The notes under the pieces: model-generated
Seen by the model: the letters and a program-made list of their open reading frames with translations, nothing else
Database searches by the model: none
Told to the model about the DNA's origin: nothing
Program-made: the position numbers and the translations under genes
DNA from: Neobacillus cucumis
GTDB lineage: Bacteria > Bacillota > Bacilli > Bacillales > Cytobacillaceae
Direction: 5' to 3'
Length of the DNA: 64,000 nt
Assembly: GCF_002860255.1 (NCBI RefSeq)
Contig: NZ_PGVE01000040.1
Span: 1 to 64,000, forward strand
In this document: piece after piece, positions 42,434 to 54,976 of the stretch
Layout of the letters: every line of letters begins with the position of its first letter
How positions within the stretch are numbered: the first letter of the stretch is position 1

Positions 42434-44788
42434 GTGAAGAGTTATTACAAGGTTCTAAGTACATCCATGTTTAGTCTAATGCTGCTATCAACAAATTATT
42501 CAGGGGTAATGGCTGAGGAACTGCCTGCCTCTTCAGTCCCTACAGCTACGGTAACAGCAGACAATAGCAGCGGACAAACTGTTGCTTCAGTGGAACAAAC
42601 ACCTATATTAGTAGACCAAGCTTCCATTCCGGCAGTAATTCAAGCCATGACGCTGGATGAAAAGATTAATTTAATTGGAGGAGCTGGAGCGGCAGTTTCA
42701 GGGGCTGCTGGCGGTACATTCGCAATTCCGCGACTTGGTATTCCAAAACTTACTTTTGCAGATGGTCCGGCCGGACTCCGTTTTGGATCCACAGCTAATA
42801 AATCTACAACCGGCTTCCCAATTCCAACTGCTCTTTCTTCAAGCTTCAATAAAGATCTCATGTATAATGTGGCCTCAGCGATGGGAAAAGAAACACTTGA
42901 TTATGGTGTAGATGTTATTTTAGGTCCTGCTTTGAATATACATCGGGATCCTCGCGGCGGACGAAACTTTGAATATTACTCAGAAGACCCGCTGCTGAGC
43001 GGTGAGATGGCCGCTCAGTTTACAAAAGGTGTTCAAGACCAAGGCGTCGGCGTCAGCATGAAGCATTTTGCCGCCAATAATCAGGAAACCAACAGACAGT
43101 CAGTAAATGAAATCATATCAGAACGTGCCTTAAGAGAAATTTATTTAGCTGGCTTCGAGCGGGTCGTTAAAGAAGCTCAGCCATGGACAGTGATGAGCTC
43201 CTATAATTCAATTAATGGACCTTTCTCTGCTCACAATTCCTGGCTGTTAAATGATGTATTAAGAAGTGATTGGGGCTTTAATGGCATGGTGATGACTGAC
43301 TGGGGCGGCTCCAAGAACAATGGGATTGCCATGTTAAAGGGCGGTAATGATCTGTCCATGCCAAGTTTAAATGCTGTCGGTAAAGCAGCTGTTAAAGCAG
43401 CAATTTTAGACGGCTCACTAAAAGAGGAAACACTTGATGAGGCAATTGAGAACATCCTTAACCTAGTGGTCAAGTCCCCTACCTTTAAAAAATTAAGTAC
43501 GGTTGACAATTCGAAACTAAATGTTAGTACCGATCTTGCTGCTTCTGATGCACAGCTTTCACGTGAAGCCGCACCTGAAGGAATGGTTTTATTAAAAAAT
43601 AATAATAAAGCGCTTCCTTTCGATAAAGGAGTGAAAAAAGTCGGGATTGTTGGTAACTCTTATACCATGCCAAGCTGTGGTTTTGGTACTCCTGCTTCTG
43701 CGTGTACTACAGATAATGCCGCTTCAAAAATGTTCTTGATGGGAACCGGAAGTGCCTATGTTACCCCAACACAAACCGTTCAGCTTCCAGAAGGTCTGAA
43801 AAATGGAGGATATTTACCTGTAAACACGAACGCCACAGGTTCTGAAATGAATGAAAATCTGACTGCTGACGATGCAGCATACATGGCACAGAATTCAGAT
43901 ATTGGTGTGATTGTGATTGCTAGAGGATCTGGCGAAGGGGCAGATGGAAATGCAACAACCTTTGAAGCGTCAGCAAAAGAATCAGATCTAATTGAAAAAG
44001 TTTCTGATGCCTATCACGCTGTTAACAAAAAGGTTGTCGTGGTCTTGAATGTTGGAGCTCCATTTAACACTGTTAGCTGGAGAGATAAAGTCGACTCTAT
44101 ATTACTATCTTGGCAGCCTGGAATGGAAGCTGGAAATGCGCTTACAGATGTTCTTTCTGGAAAAGCCTATCCATCTGGTAAACTTCCGGAAACTTTCCCA
44201 ATTCGCTTAGAAGATGCGCCAAGCTATGCAAACTTCCCAAGCTCTGACGGTAATCCAAACTTAGTAAAATACGAAGAAGATATTTACGTTGGTTACCGCT
44301 ATTATTCTACCTTTAAAGTTAAACCAGCTTACGAGTTTGGTTACGGACTCTCCTATACAATGTTTGATTATAGCGACTTTAAATTAAATAAGGATACCTT
44401 ATCGAATAAAATCAAAGTCTCTTTTAAAGTAACTAACACCGGTACCAATGTTGGTAAAGAGGCACCGCAATTATATGTAAGTGCACCTGACGGCAAGTTA
44501 GAAAAACCGGCGATTGAGCTGAAAGCCTTCGGGAAAACTCGTGAGCTGAAGCCAGGTCAAAAAGAGACATTCAACTTCTTTATTGATCCAAAGGATATTG
44601 CTTCATTTGATGAATCTACTTCCTCTTGGATTGTAGAAAAAGGAACCTATCAATTCAAGATTGGAGCTTCTTCTTCTGATATCAGAGGGACACTGGATTT
44701 TAAAGTCGACAAAGATATCGTTGCGGAAGTAGACAATAACAATGGACCAGATGTGGAATTAGACCGGTTATCAAAGTTCAATCAGTAG
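42434..44788 (+). CDS. Secreted GH3 beta-glycosidase (second copy)
   Basis: A 784-residue exported paralogue of the gene at 39665. It has a signal peptide ending near VMAEEL, the same barrel motifs (FADGPAGLRFG, GGRNFEYYSEDP, KHFAANNQETNRQ), nucleophile Asp289 in VMTDWGGS, the second GH3 domain (VIVIARGSGEGADG) and the fibronectin-III-like tail. A short insertion with two Cys (TMPSCGFGTPASACTTD) is absent from the first copy. The start is the GTG at 42434, with AAGGGG eight bases upstream. It is followed after 33 bases by the esterase, probably one transcript. Confidence 0.9.
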   Translation: MKSYYKVLSTSMFSLMLLSTNYSGVMAEELPASSVPTATVTADNSSGQTVASVEQTPILVDQASIPAVIQAMTLDEKINLIGGAGAAVSGAAGGTFAIPRLGIPKLTFADGPAGLRFGSTANKSTTGFPIPTALSSSFNKDLMYNVASAMGKETLDYGVDVILGPALNIHRDPRGGRNFEYYSEDPLLSGEMAAQFTKGVQDQGVGVSMKHFAANNQETNRQSVNEIISERALREIYLAGFERVVKEAQPWTVMSSYNSINGPFSAHNSWLLNDVLRSDWGFNGMVMTDWGGSKNNGIAMLKGGNDLSMPSLNAVGKAAVKAAILDGSLKEETLDEAIENILNLVVKSPTFKKLSTVDNSKLNVSTDLAASDAQLSREAAPEGMVLLKNNNKALPFDKGVKKVGIVGNSYTMPSCGFGTPASACTTDNAASKMFLMGTGSAYVTPTQTVQLPEGLKNGGYLPVNTNATGSEMNENLTADDAAYMAQNSDIGVIVIARGSGEGADGNATTFEASAKESDLIEKVSDAYHAVNKKVVVVLNVGAPFNTVSWRDKVDSILLSWQPGMEAGNALTDVLSGKAYPSGKLPETFPIRLEDAPSYANFPSSDGNPNLVKYEEDIYVGYRYYSTFKVKPAYEFGYGLSYTMFDYSDFKLNKDTLSNKIKVSFKVTNTGTNVGKEAPQLYVSAPDGKLEKPAIELKAFGKTRELKPGQKETFNFFIDPKDIASFDESTSSWIVEKGTYQFKIGASSSDIRGTLDFKVDKDIVAEVDNNNGPDVELDRLSKFNQ

Positions 44789-44821
44789 AAACCCAAAAAT
44801 ACTTTATGGAGGTAATGTAAC

Positions 44822-46150
44822 ATGCTTAAAAAAATGAAAAAAAGGGCCATGTTGGCCACAATGGCTGTAGCCATGACTTTATCACTCAATACGAATGTTT
44901 TCGCTAAGCAAATCAATACACAGCCAACATCCTACCAAACCTTGACAGAGATTGAAGATTGGGGAGCAGCAACAACTAAAGTAATTGTCAATGTAGGCAA
45001 GCCAATCCCAAAGGACTCAATCACAACAGATACCTTTAAAGTCCATGTGGTAAGAAGCGATAAACGGTTAAAAACACCACTTCTAGAAGAAGGCGACCGC
45101 ATCATTACTAAAGCATACGTATCAGATAAAGACGGCAATCCTGTTGTCCAAACAGGTAAATATGTAGTCTTAGAAATGAAAGTTGGTCCTGATGTATCCC
45201 TAGGTTCACCTCTTAACTATGATTGGGCAACTACTGGGTTTAATGATTGGATTGATATGAAATATACCATCACACAGCAAAAAGATATTGAAACAAGTGC
45301 AGGAGCGATTTCAGGATTAGTTGTCGACCAATTCGCAGGGGAAACAAGAGAACTGGTCGATGATTTTACAACCGGAAAAGCTTCCTATGAAAATGTTACA
45401 TTATCCTACGCAGACTTCAGCCCAGCAACAGACAATCATAAAAACCCATTAATTATCTGGCTGCATGGCGCTGGAGAAGGGGGAATAGACCCAACCATTC
45501 CAATCTCTGCAAATAAAGCTGCCAACTTTGCATCCAAAGATATTCAATCTTATTTTGACGGTGCCTACGTTCTAGCACCACAGACTCCTACTTTTTGGAT
45601 GGATGGCTTAAGTGGATTTGGTGATGGAACCTCAAAATATGAAAATGCCTTAATGTCCTTAATTAAGGATTATGTTGCTAATCACAAAGATATTGATACG
45701 AGTAGAATCTATATTGGCGGAGATTCGAACGGCGGGTACATGACCATGCTAATGGCACGTGACTATACAAACTTTTTTGCCGCTGCATTCCCAACGTGCG
45801 AAGCATTAAAGGACACGTTAATAACGGATGCACAAATTCAGAAATTAAAAGATCTTCCAATGTGGTTCATTGCTGCTAAAACTGATCCCGTCGTCATTCC
45901 AAATCTATACGTCGTTCCAACATATAATCGCTTAGTCCAAGCTGGAGCGGAAAATGTCCATTTATCATTATTTGAAAAAGTAGTAGATACTTCCGGACAG
46001 TACTACAATGCTGATAGCACCCCATTTGAATACAATGGACACTGGTCCTGGATTTATGTCTACAATAACAAGCCAACAGATATGATCAATGGCAAAACCA
46101 CCACCATCATGGAATGGTTAGCAAATCAAAGCAACGCAAACATTAAGTAA
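44822..46150 (+). CDS. Secreted alpha/beta-hydrolase esterase with Ig-like domain
   Basis: A 442-residue exported esterase. Signal peptide (1-28, FAKQ), an Ig-like N-terminal domain at about 40-160 (EDWGAATTKVIVNVGKPIP), then a prolyl-oligopeptidase/CE1-like hydrolase with oxyanion motif IIWLHGAGEGG, nucleophile Ser302 in GGDSNGGYM and a His in YNGHWSW near 410. GGAGG precedes the ATG. Such enzymes remove acetyl or feruloyl groups from plant polysaccharide, which would help the GH3 and GanB enzymes; the specific ester is unknown. Confidence 0.85.
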   Translation: MLKKMKKRAMLATMAVAMTLSLNTNVFAKQINTQPTSYQTLTEIEDWGAATTKVIVNVGKPIPKDSITTDTFKVHVVRSDKRLKTPLLEEGDRIITKAYVSDKDGNPVVQTGKYVVLEMKVGPDVSLGSPLNYDWATTGFNDWIDMKYTITQQKDIETSAGAISGLVVDQFAGETRELVDDFTTGKASYENVTLSYADFSPATDNHKNPLIIWLHGAGEGGIDPTIPISANKAANFASKDIQSYFDGAYVLAPQTPTFWMDGLSGFGDGTSKYENALMSLIKDYVANHKDIDTSRIYIGGDSNGGYMTMLMARDYTNFFAAAFPTCEALKDTLITDAQIQKLKDLPMWFIAAKTDPVVIPNLYVVPTYNRLVQAGAENVHLSLFEKVVDTSGQYYNADSTPFEYNGHWSWIYVYNNKPTDMINGKTTTIMEWLANQSNANIK

Positions 46151-46179
46151 ATAGTGAAGATAGTGTAAATAGCGTAAAT

Positions 46180-46192
46180 GGTGACAGGCACC
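46180..46192. repeat. Single GGTGACAGGCACC core
   Basis: One copy of the hairpin-family core without its partner arm, between the esterase stop and the terminator. Confidence 0.5.
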
Positions 46193-46206
46193 ATAAAAAG
46201 ACAAAT

Positions 46207-46243
46207 AGGCGGAGCTGTCCATCTGGGATGGACAGCTCCGCCT
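46207..46243. terminator. Terminator between esterase and gal operon
   Basis: A perfect 17-bp GC-rich stem (46207-46223/46227-46243) with loop TGG; a T-rich tail on the minus strand. It ends the gal operon and faces the esterase. Confidence 0.85.
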
Positions 46244-46253
46244 GCTACATTCA

Positions 46254-47249
<996 letters not shown>

Positions 47250-48308
47250 TTAATCACCTAAAGTCTTGGTTAAGAAACGATACGTGGTCGCAGTACGATA
47301 TACATCCTTTGGATTTAGGGTGACTGATGGAAAATTCGGATGATGGATCGCATCCGGCAGCCCTTGTGTCTCTAAGCAGACACCCAAATAATTTCTTGCC
47401 TTTACACCTGAAATCTCAAAATCTCCGTCTAACATATTGGAAGTATAGAGAACAACGCATGGCTGGTCGGTAGTAATCTCAAGGACACGTCCGCTCTCTT
47501 CCTCACTTAGTACGATCCGATTTTCCCCTTCTTCTGAAAAAACAAGCGGGTGGTCGTAACCTTTTCCAACCAAGACATTTTGCGGATAGGATGACTCCAT
47601 TCCATCCTTTAGCTTCCTTCCCGCAGTAAAATCAAACGGGGTATTCACTGACGCAGGCATTTCCCCTGTTGGCATAAGATCAGAAGCCAATTCTAAAAAG
47701 CGGTCACTATCCAATTGGAGTATATGTTCAGAACAATCGCGTTTGATATTCCCACTTAAATTAAAGTAAGAATGATTCGTTAAATTCACCAATGTTTTTT
47801 TATCTGTTCTTGCTTCATAAGTTACCTTCAACTCATTATCATTAGTTAAAAGATAAGTTACCGTAGTTTCTAAATTTCCAGGGTAGCCTTCCTCACCATC
47901 CGGGCTATGATAAAAAAACGTTAGGCCTGCTGCGTTCTCCGCCTCAACTTTTTTTGTTTCCCAAATAACAGAATCAAAGCCTTTTACCCCCCCATGAAGA
48001 TGGTTGGGTGCTTCATTTTGAACCAAAACATATTTATTTCCATCTAGTTCAAAACTTGCACCTTTAATTCTTCCTGCTACTCGTCCACAAACAGCCCCAA
48101 AATAGGGGGACAATTTCTGATAATCTTCAAAATTGTCAAAACCGAGGACCACATTTTCCATTGTCCCTTCACGGTCAGGTACAAGAATTTTGGTGATTAC
48201 ACAACCGAAATTCAAACAGGATACGGTCATACCAGAATCATTGGTTAGTGTATACTCTGTCACATCTGCTCCATCATAACAGCCAAAGTGCTTCTCTTCA
48301 ACTTTCAT
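47250..48308 (-). CDS. galM: Aldose 1-epimerase (mutarotase) GalM
   Basis: Interconverts beta- and alpha-D-galactose so that galactokinase can use it. A 352-residue enzyme with substrate His in NHLHGG (near 103-105), catalytic His in NLTNHSYFNLSG and catalytic Glu in CLETQGLPDAIHHPNFPS near 322. The ATG at 48308 has AGGAA upstream; the longer frame to 48407 overlaps galT and lacks a ribosome site. It lies between galT and galR. Confidence 0.94.
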   Translation of the reverse strand: MKVEEKHFGCYDGADVTEYTLTNDSGMTVSCLNFGCVITKILVPDREGTMENVVLGFDNFEDYQKLSPYFGAVCGRVAGRIKGASFELDGNKYVLVQNEAPNHLHGGVKGFDSVIWETKKVEAENAAGLTFFYHSPDGEEGYPGNLETTVTYLLTNDNELKVTYEARTDKKTLVNLTNHSYFNLSGNIKRDCSEHILQLDSDRFLELASDLMPTGEMPASVNTPFDFTAGRKLKDGMESSYPQNVLVGKGYDHPLVFSEEGENRIVLSEEESGRVLEITTDQPCVVLYTSNMLDGDFEISGVKARNYLGVCLETQGLPDAIHHPNFPSVTLNPKDVYRTATTYRFLTKTLGD

Positions 48309-48339
48309 TCCTACACTTCCTTTTTCCAATAAGGTCAAT

Positions 48340-49821
48340 TTATAAATGGTCAATAAAGCGGCGGAACCCTGCTTCTCCCTCTTCATTCCTCTTAAACACA
48401 CCAGCATCCTCTAATACGCGTAAAAACTTTTTGCCTACTTCTTCTCTTACCAATGATTCTACATTAGATTCGTTTACAACGGTTTTATAGCGGGCTTTTA
48501 ACTCATTGGCCCAGACGGCATGATAGCCAGCAACTGTTTCGGTTTTATCAAGCAGGAAGTTTTCCACCTCTTCCAGCTCTCCCTTTAGGCGGGCAGGCAA
48601 TACCGCCAATCCCATTACCTCAATCAGACCAATATTCTCCTTCTTGATATGATGAACATCGGCATGAGGATGGAAAATCCCCAGTGGATGTTCGTCACTC
48701 GTCCGGTTATTACGAAGAACCAAATCTAGTTCGAACCATTCGCCATTTTTACGGGCGATCGGAGTAACTGTGTTATGCGGTGTTCCACCCGTCTGGGCTA
48801 AAATGCCAACAGTTTGATCACTATAGTCTTTCCATTTTTCTAAAATATGGGCTCCTGCTTCTACCAATGAAGCAGGTTCCTCAGAACGGAGTCGAATCAC
48901 TGACATTGGCCATTTCACAATCGAGCACTTTACATTTGGAAAACCGTCCATAGAAAATGTCCAGTCATCCTCTGCCTTTGCCATTGCAAATTGATAATTC
49001 CCGCCTTGATAATGCTCATGTGATAAAATAGAGCCTCCAACAATCGGGATATCAGCATTCGAGCCTAAGAAATAATGAGGGAATTGTTCAACAAATCCGA
49101 GAAGTCGTTTAAACGTCAATGGACTGATTTTCATATCGGTATGTGTTTCTGATAACACAATGCAATGCTCGTTATAATAAACATACGGAGAATATTGTAA
49201 ATACCAATTCTCATCGGTTAAATTCACTCGAATCATCCGATGATTCGAGCGCGCCGGGTGGCCGATTCTACCAGCATACCCTTCATTTTCAACACAAAGC
49301 AAACATTTAGGATAGCTTGACTTCTTCGCCATCTTTTCGAGTTCAATACTTTTTGGATCCTTTTCCGGCTTTGATAGATTGATGGTAATATCTAACTCTC
49401 CGTATTCTGTCGCCGCCTTGTACTCAATATTTTGGCGGATCCGTTTCATTTGGATGTAGTTGCTGTTTTTACTTAATTCATAAAAATACTCAGTAGCTTG
49501 TTCAGGACTTTGTTGATATTTTTCATAAAATTGCTTGTTCACGCTTGAAGGTCGTGCGATAAAGCAATCCATGACTTGACTTAAAAATATATCCTTTACA
49601 TCAAAAATATCTTGAATGATTTCTTGCTCGACCGCATAATCCACGATTTGCTCTAGGATATCAGGAATTTCTGGGATGGATTCTTCTAACTCCACTTCCA
49701 TAAAATCCTCTATCTGCAACAGGGCAAGCACCTGATTTCTTGCATATACTTCGTCTTCCCGCTCAATTAATCGAGTGTCAAGCGCCTGTTTAACTAATTG
49801 TTGTACCAATTGAAAAATCAT
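48340..49821 (-). CDS. galT: UDP-glucose:hexose-1-phosphate uridylyltransferase GalT (type 2)
   Basis: Exchanges galactose-1-phosphate with UDP-glucose, giving glucose-1-phosphate and UDP-galactose. At 493 residues it is the Firmicute GalT type 2, longer than the E. coli form; recognisable stretches are CLLCVENEGYAGRIGHPARSNHR, GGSILSHEHYQGG, and GIFHPHADVHHIKKENIGLIEVMG. I chose the ATG at 49821 with AGGTGG upstream; a GTG at 49833 is also in frame. It follows galE directly. Confidence 0.94.
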   Translation of the reverse strand: MIFQLVQQLVKQALDTRLIEREDEVYARNQVLALLQIEDFMEVELEESIPEIPDILEQIVDYAVEQEIIQDIFDVKDIFLSQVMDCFIARPSSVNKQFYEKYQQSPEQATEYFYELSKNSNYIQMKRIRQNIEYKAATEYGELDITINLSKPEKDPKSIELEKMAKKSSYPKCLLCVENEGYAGRIGHPARSNHRMIRVNLTDENWYLQYSPYVYYNEHCIVLSETHTDMKISPLTFKRLLGFVEQFPHYFLGSNADIPIVGGSILSHEHYQGGNYQFAMAKAEDDWTFSMDGFPNVKCSIVKWPMSVIRLRSEEPASLVEAGAHILEKWKDYSDQTVGILAQTGGTPHNTVTPIARKNGEWFELDLVLRNNRTSDEHPLGIFHPHADVHHIKKENIGLIEVMGLAVLPARLKGELEEVENFLLDKTETVAGYHAVWANELKARYKTVVNESNVESLVREEVGKKFLRVLEDAGVFKRNEEGEAGFRRFIDHL

Positions 49822-49833
49822 AATGATCGCCAC

Positions 49834-50823
49834 CTAATTTTGATAACCATTCGGATGATGCTTATGCCAGTTCCAAGCATCCTTGATAATTTGTTCAATC
49901 GACGTTCTCGAAGGAATCCATCCAAGGACTTGTTTTGCTTTTTCCGATGAAGCTATTAATGTACTTGGGTCACCCGAACGGCGTTCTCCCATTTGGACCG
50001 GAATTTCTAGCCCTGTTACAGCTTTAGCGGTTTCAATCATCTCTTTTACTGAGAATCCTAGACTTGAACCAAGATTGAAATAATTACTTTCCCCGCCATT
50101 TTGCAAGTATTTCAGTGCTAAAATATGGGCATCAATTAAGTCCTCGACATGAATATAATCACGCACGCAGGTACCATCTTCCGTCTCATAATCTTCTCCG
50201 AATACAGTAATAGCCGGTCTTTTCCCCAGCGCTGCCTCTAAAATGACCGGAATTAAGTGGGTCTCTGGGTTATGGTCTTCTCCAATTTCCCCGCCGCTTC
50301 TCGCTCCGGCAACATTAAAGTAGCGCAGGGCTGCATAATGAATTCCGAAACCTTTTTCACACCAAGCCATCATTTTTTCCATTGCTAGTTTGGTTTCACC
50401 ATATGTGTTTGCCGGTCTCGTATCTGCTTCCTCGGTAATCGGCATGACTTTTTGTTCACCATAAACAGCAGCGGTTGAAGAAAAGACAATGTTCTTTACC
50501 CCGAATTCCTTCATGGTTTCGAGGACAACCTGGGTGCCAAACACATTGTTATCATAATATTTTAATGGTTCTACCATTGATTCCCCGACAAGGGAATTGG
50601 CCGCAAAATGGATGATGCCTTCAATCGTTTCCTTTTCAAAAACAGACCGCATGAATTCACGATTGCGAATATCTCCCTCATAAAAATGGGCGTTAGGATG
50701 AAGGGCATCCCGGTGGCCTGTTTGCAAATTGTCAATCACCACCACATCATATCCCTGGTCAATTAACTGATAAACGGCATGTGAGCCAATATAACCTGCT
50801 CCTCCTAAAACAAGAATACTCAA
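49834..50823 (-). CDS. galE: UDP-glucose 4-epimerase GalE
   Basis: Interconverts UDP-galactose and UDP-glucose. A 329-residue extended SDR with NAD motif GGAGYIGSH (7-15), catalytic Ser/Thr in VFSSTAAVYGE, YGETKLAMEK (YxxxK) and the sugar-binding LRYFNVAGA. AGGAGG-type site; 14 bases after galK. It provides UDP-galactose for glycans as well as Leloir flux. Confidence 0.96.
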   Translation of the reverse strand: MSILVLGGAGYIGSHAVYQLIDQGYDVVVIDNLQTGHRDALHPNAHFYEGDIRNREFMRSVFEKETIEGIIHFAANSLVGESMVEPLKYYDNNVFGTQVVLETMKEFGVKNIVFSSTAAVYGEQKVMPITEEADTRPANTYGETKLAMEKMMAWCEKGFGIHYAALRYFNVAGARSGGEIGEDHNPETHLIPVILEAALGKRPAITVFGEDYETEDGTCVRDYIHVEDLIDAHILALKYLQNGGESNYFNLGSSLGFSVKEMIETAKAVTGLEIPVQMGERRSGDPSTLIASSEKAKQVLGWIPSRTSIEQIIKDAWNWHKHHPNGYQN

Positions 50824-50837
50824 GATAGCACCCCTCC

Positions 50838-52001
50838 TTATAATTCTTTTGCTCCGTCACCAATACTCGCTACATAAAAGTCAGCTTCATATCCAATTTT
50901 TCCAGCGTATGCTGCTCCTACATTGCGAATAAAACCTTCAACCTGATCTTTTTCAACAATCGCAATGGCACAGCCTCCAAAGCCTGCTCCTGTCATTCGT
51001 GCTCCAAGAACACCCGGTTGATTCCAAGCTGCTTCTACCAAACTATCAAGCTCTATTCCTGTTACTTCATAATCATCTCTTAGAGAGATATGTGATTGGT
51101 TTATTAATTGTCCAAATGACTCCAAATTCCCAGCCTTTAGCTCTTCAAGCGCTTTTAAAGTTCTAACATTTTCATAAACCGCATGTTTTGCCCGTTTGCG
51201 CACTACTTCATTTGGAATGAGATACTGATTTTCATCAAACTCGCCTTCTGAAAGCTGACCTAACGCTTCAATTGGAAGCTTTTGCTGCAATTGTGATAAC
51301 GCTTCTTCACATTCCCCTCGGCGTTCATTGTATTTTGAGTCTGCTAACTCACGACGCTTGTTTGTATTCATAATGATAATTTTGTGATTTTCAAGCTGAA
51401 TCGGAGCGTATTCATATTTTAATGTTTGGCAATTCAGTAAAATCCCCGCATCTTGCTTGCCCATTCCAATGGCAAATTGATCCATGATTCCACTGTTCAC
51501 ACCAATAAATTGATTTTCGACTTGCTTACCAATTTTAATCAGACTAAGACGCGGAATTTCCAAACCAAACAGTCCTGCAACAAGAACCCCTGTTAAAAGC
51601 TCAATCGAAGCGGATGATGATAAACCTGCACCGTTCGGTATATTCCCTTCGATCACACACTCAAATCCGGACGGGATTTGGTATCCTGCTTCCATAATGT
51701 AGCGAATCATCCCTTTCGGATAATTAGCCCAATTATGGTCTTTGTTGTAATCTAATTGATCTAGGGTAAACTCTATCACGCCTTTATCAGGGAAGTTAGC
51801 TGAATACAAACGAACGGTTCTGTCCTCACGCTTCTTCACAACCGCATAGGTTCCGTACGTAATTGCACATGGAAAAACATGGCCGCCGTTATAATCTGTA
51901 TGCTCACCAATTAAATTAATCCGGCCTGGAGCAAAGAAAGACTTTTCTGGTGATGTGTTAAAAATTTCATTAAATAATGAATGAAGTGCTGTAACGTTCA
52001 T
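50838..52001 (-). CDS. galK: Galactokinase GalK
   Basis: Phosphorylates alpha-D-galactose at C1. A 387-residue GHMP kinase with the galactokinase signature GRINLIGEHTDYNGGHVF (27-44), the ATP motif GAGLSSSASIE, catalytic Asp in NSGIMDQFA and motif 3 GARMTGAGFGGCAI. GGGAGG precedes the ATG. It is the first gene of the Leloir operon, behind a promoter with LacI-type operators. Confidence 0.96.
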   Translation of the reverse strand: MNVTALHSLFNEIFNTSPEKSFFAPGRINLIGEHTDYNGGHVFPCAITYGTYAVVKKREDRTVRLYSANFPDKGVIEFTLDQLDYNKDHNWANYPKGMIRYIMEAGYQIPSGFECVIEGNIPNGAGLSSSASIELLTGVLVAGLFGLEIPRLSLIKIGKQVENQFIGVNSGIMDQFAIGMGKQDAGILLNCQTLKYEYAPIQLENHKIIIMNTNKRRELADSKYNERRGECEEALSQLQQKLPIEALGQLSEGEFDENQYLIPNEVVRKRAKHAVYENVRTLKALEELKAGNLESFGQLINQSHISLRDDYEVTGIELDSLVEAAWNQPGVLGARMTGAGFGGCAIAIVEKDQVEGFIRNVGAAYAGKIGYEADFYVASIGDGAKEL

Positions 52002-52068
52002 TTTATTGTTCCTCCCTAAATGTAATCCCTTTCATCCTGTTGTAAACTACGTATGAATCTCTACTTTT

Positions 52069-52121
52069 ATTTTACCGGCTAAAGTAAAAAAGTTCAATGT
52101 TTTTACTAAAATATTACTAAA
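52069..52121 (-). promoter_or_regulatory. galK promoter with LacI-type operators
   Basis: On the minus strand TTGAAC (52092-52097), 17 bases, TAAAAT (52069-52074). TTTACCGGCTAAAGTAAA (52071-52088) fills the spacer as an inverted TTTAC/GTAAA repeat, and TTTACTAAAATATTACTAAA (52102-52121) lies just upstream of the -35. Confidence 0.65.
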
Positions 52122-52140
52122 AACTAAATCTACAAAGAGA

Positions 52141-52163
52141 CGCATGAACGATTATTTCATGCG
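52141..52163 (-). terminator. Probable ganB terminator
   Basis: CGCATGAA/TTCATGCG stem (52141-52148/52156-52163) after the GH53 stop; the T run on the minus strand is interrupted, so termination may be partial. Confidence 0.55.
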
Positions 52164-52179
52164 CCTCCACTATAATTTA

Positions 52180-54976
<2,797 letters not shown>

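Noticed and set aside
48309-48407. N-terminal extension of GalM overlapping galT
   Set aside because: It overlaps the galT stop and C-terminus in another frame; the start at 48308 has a ribosome site and matches family length.
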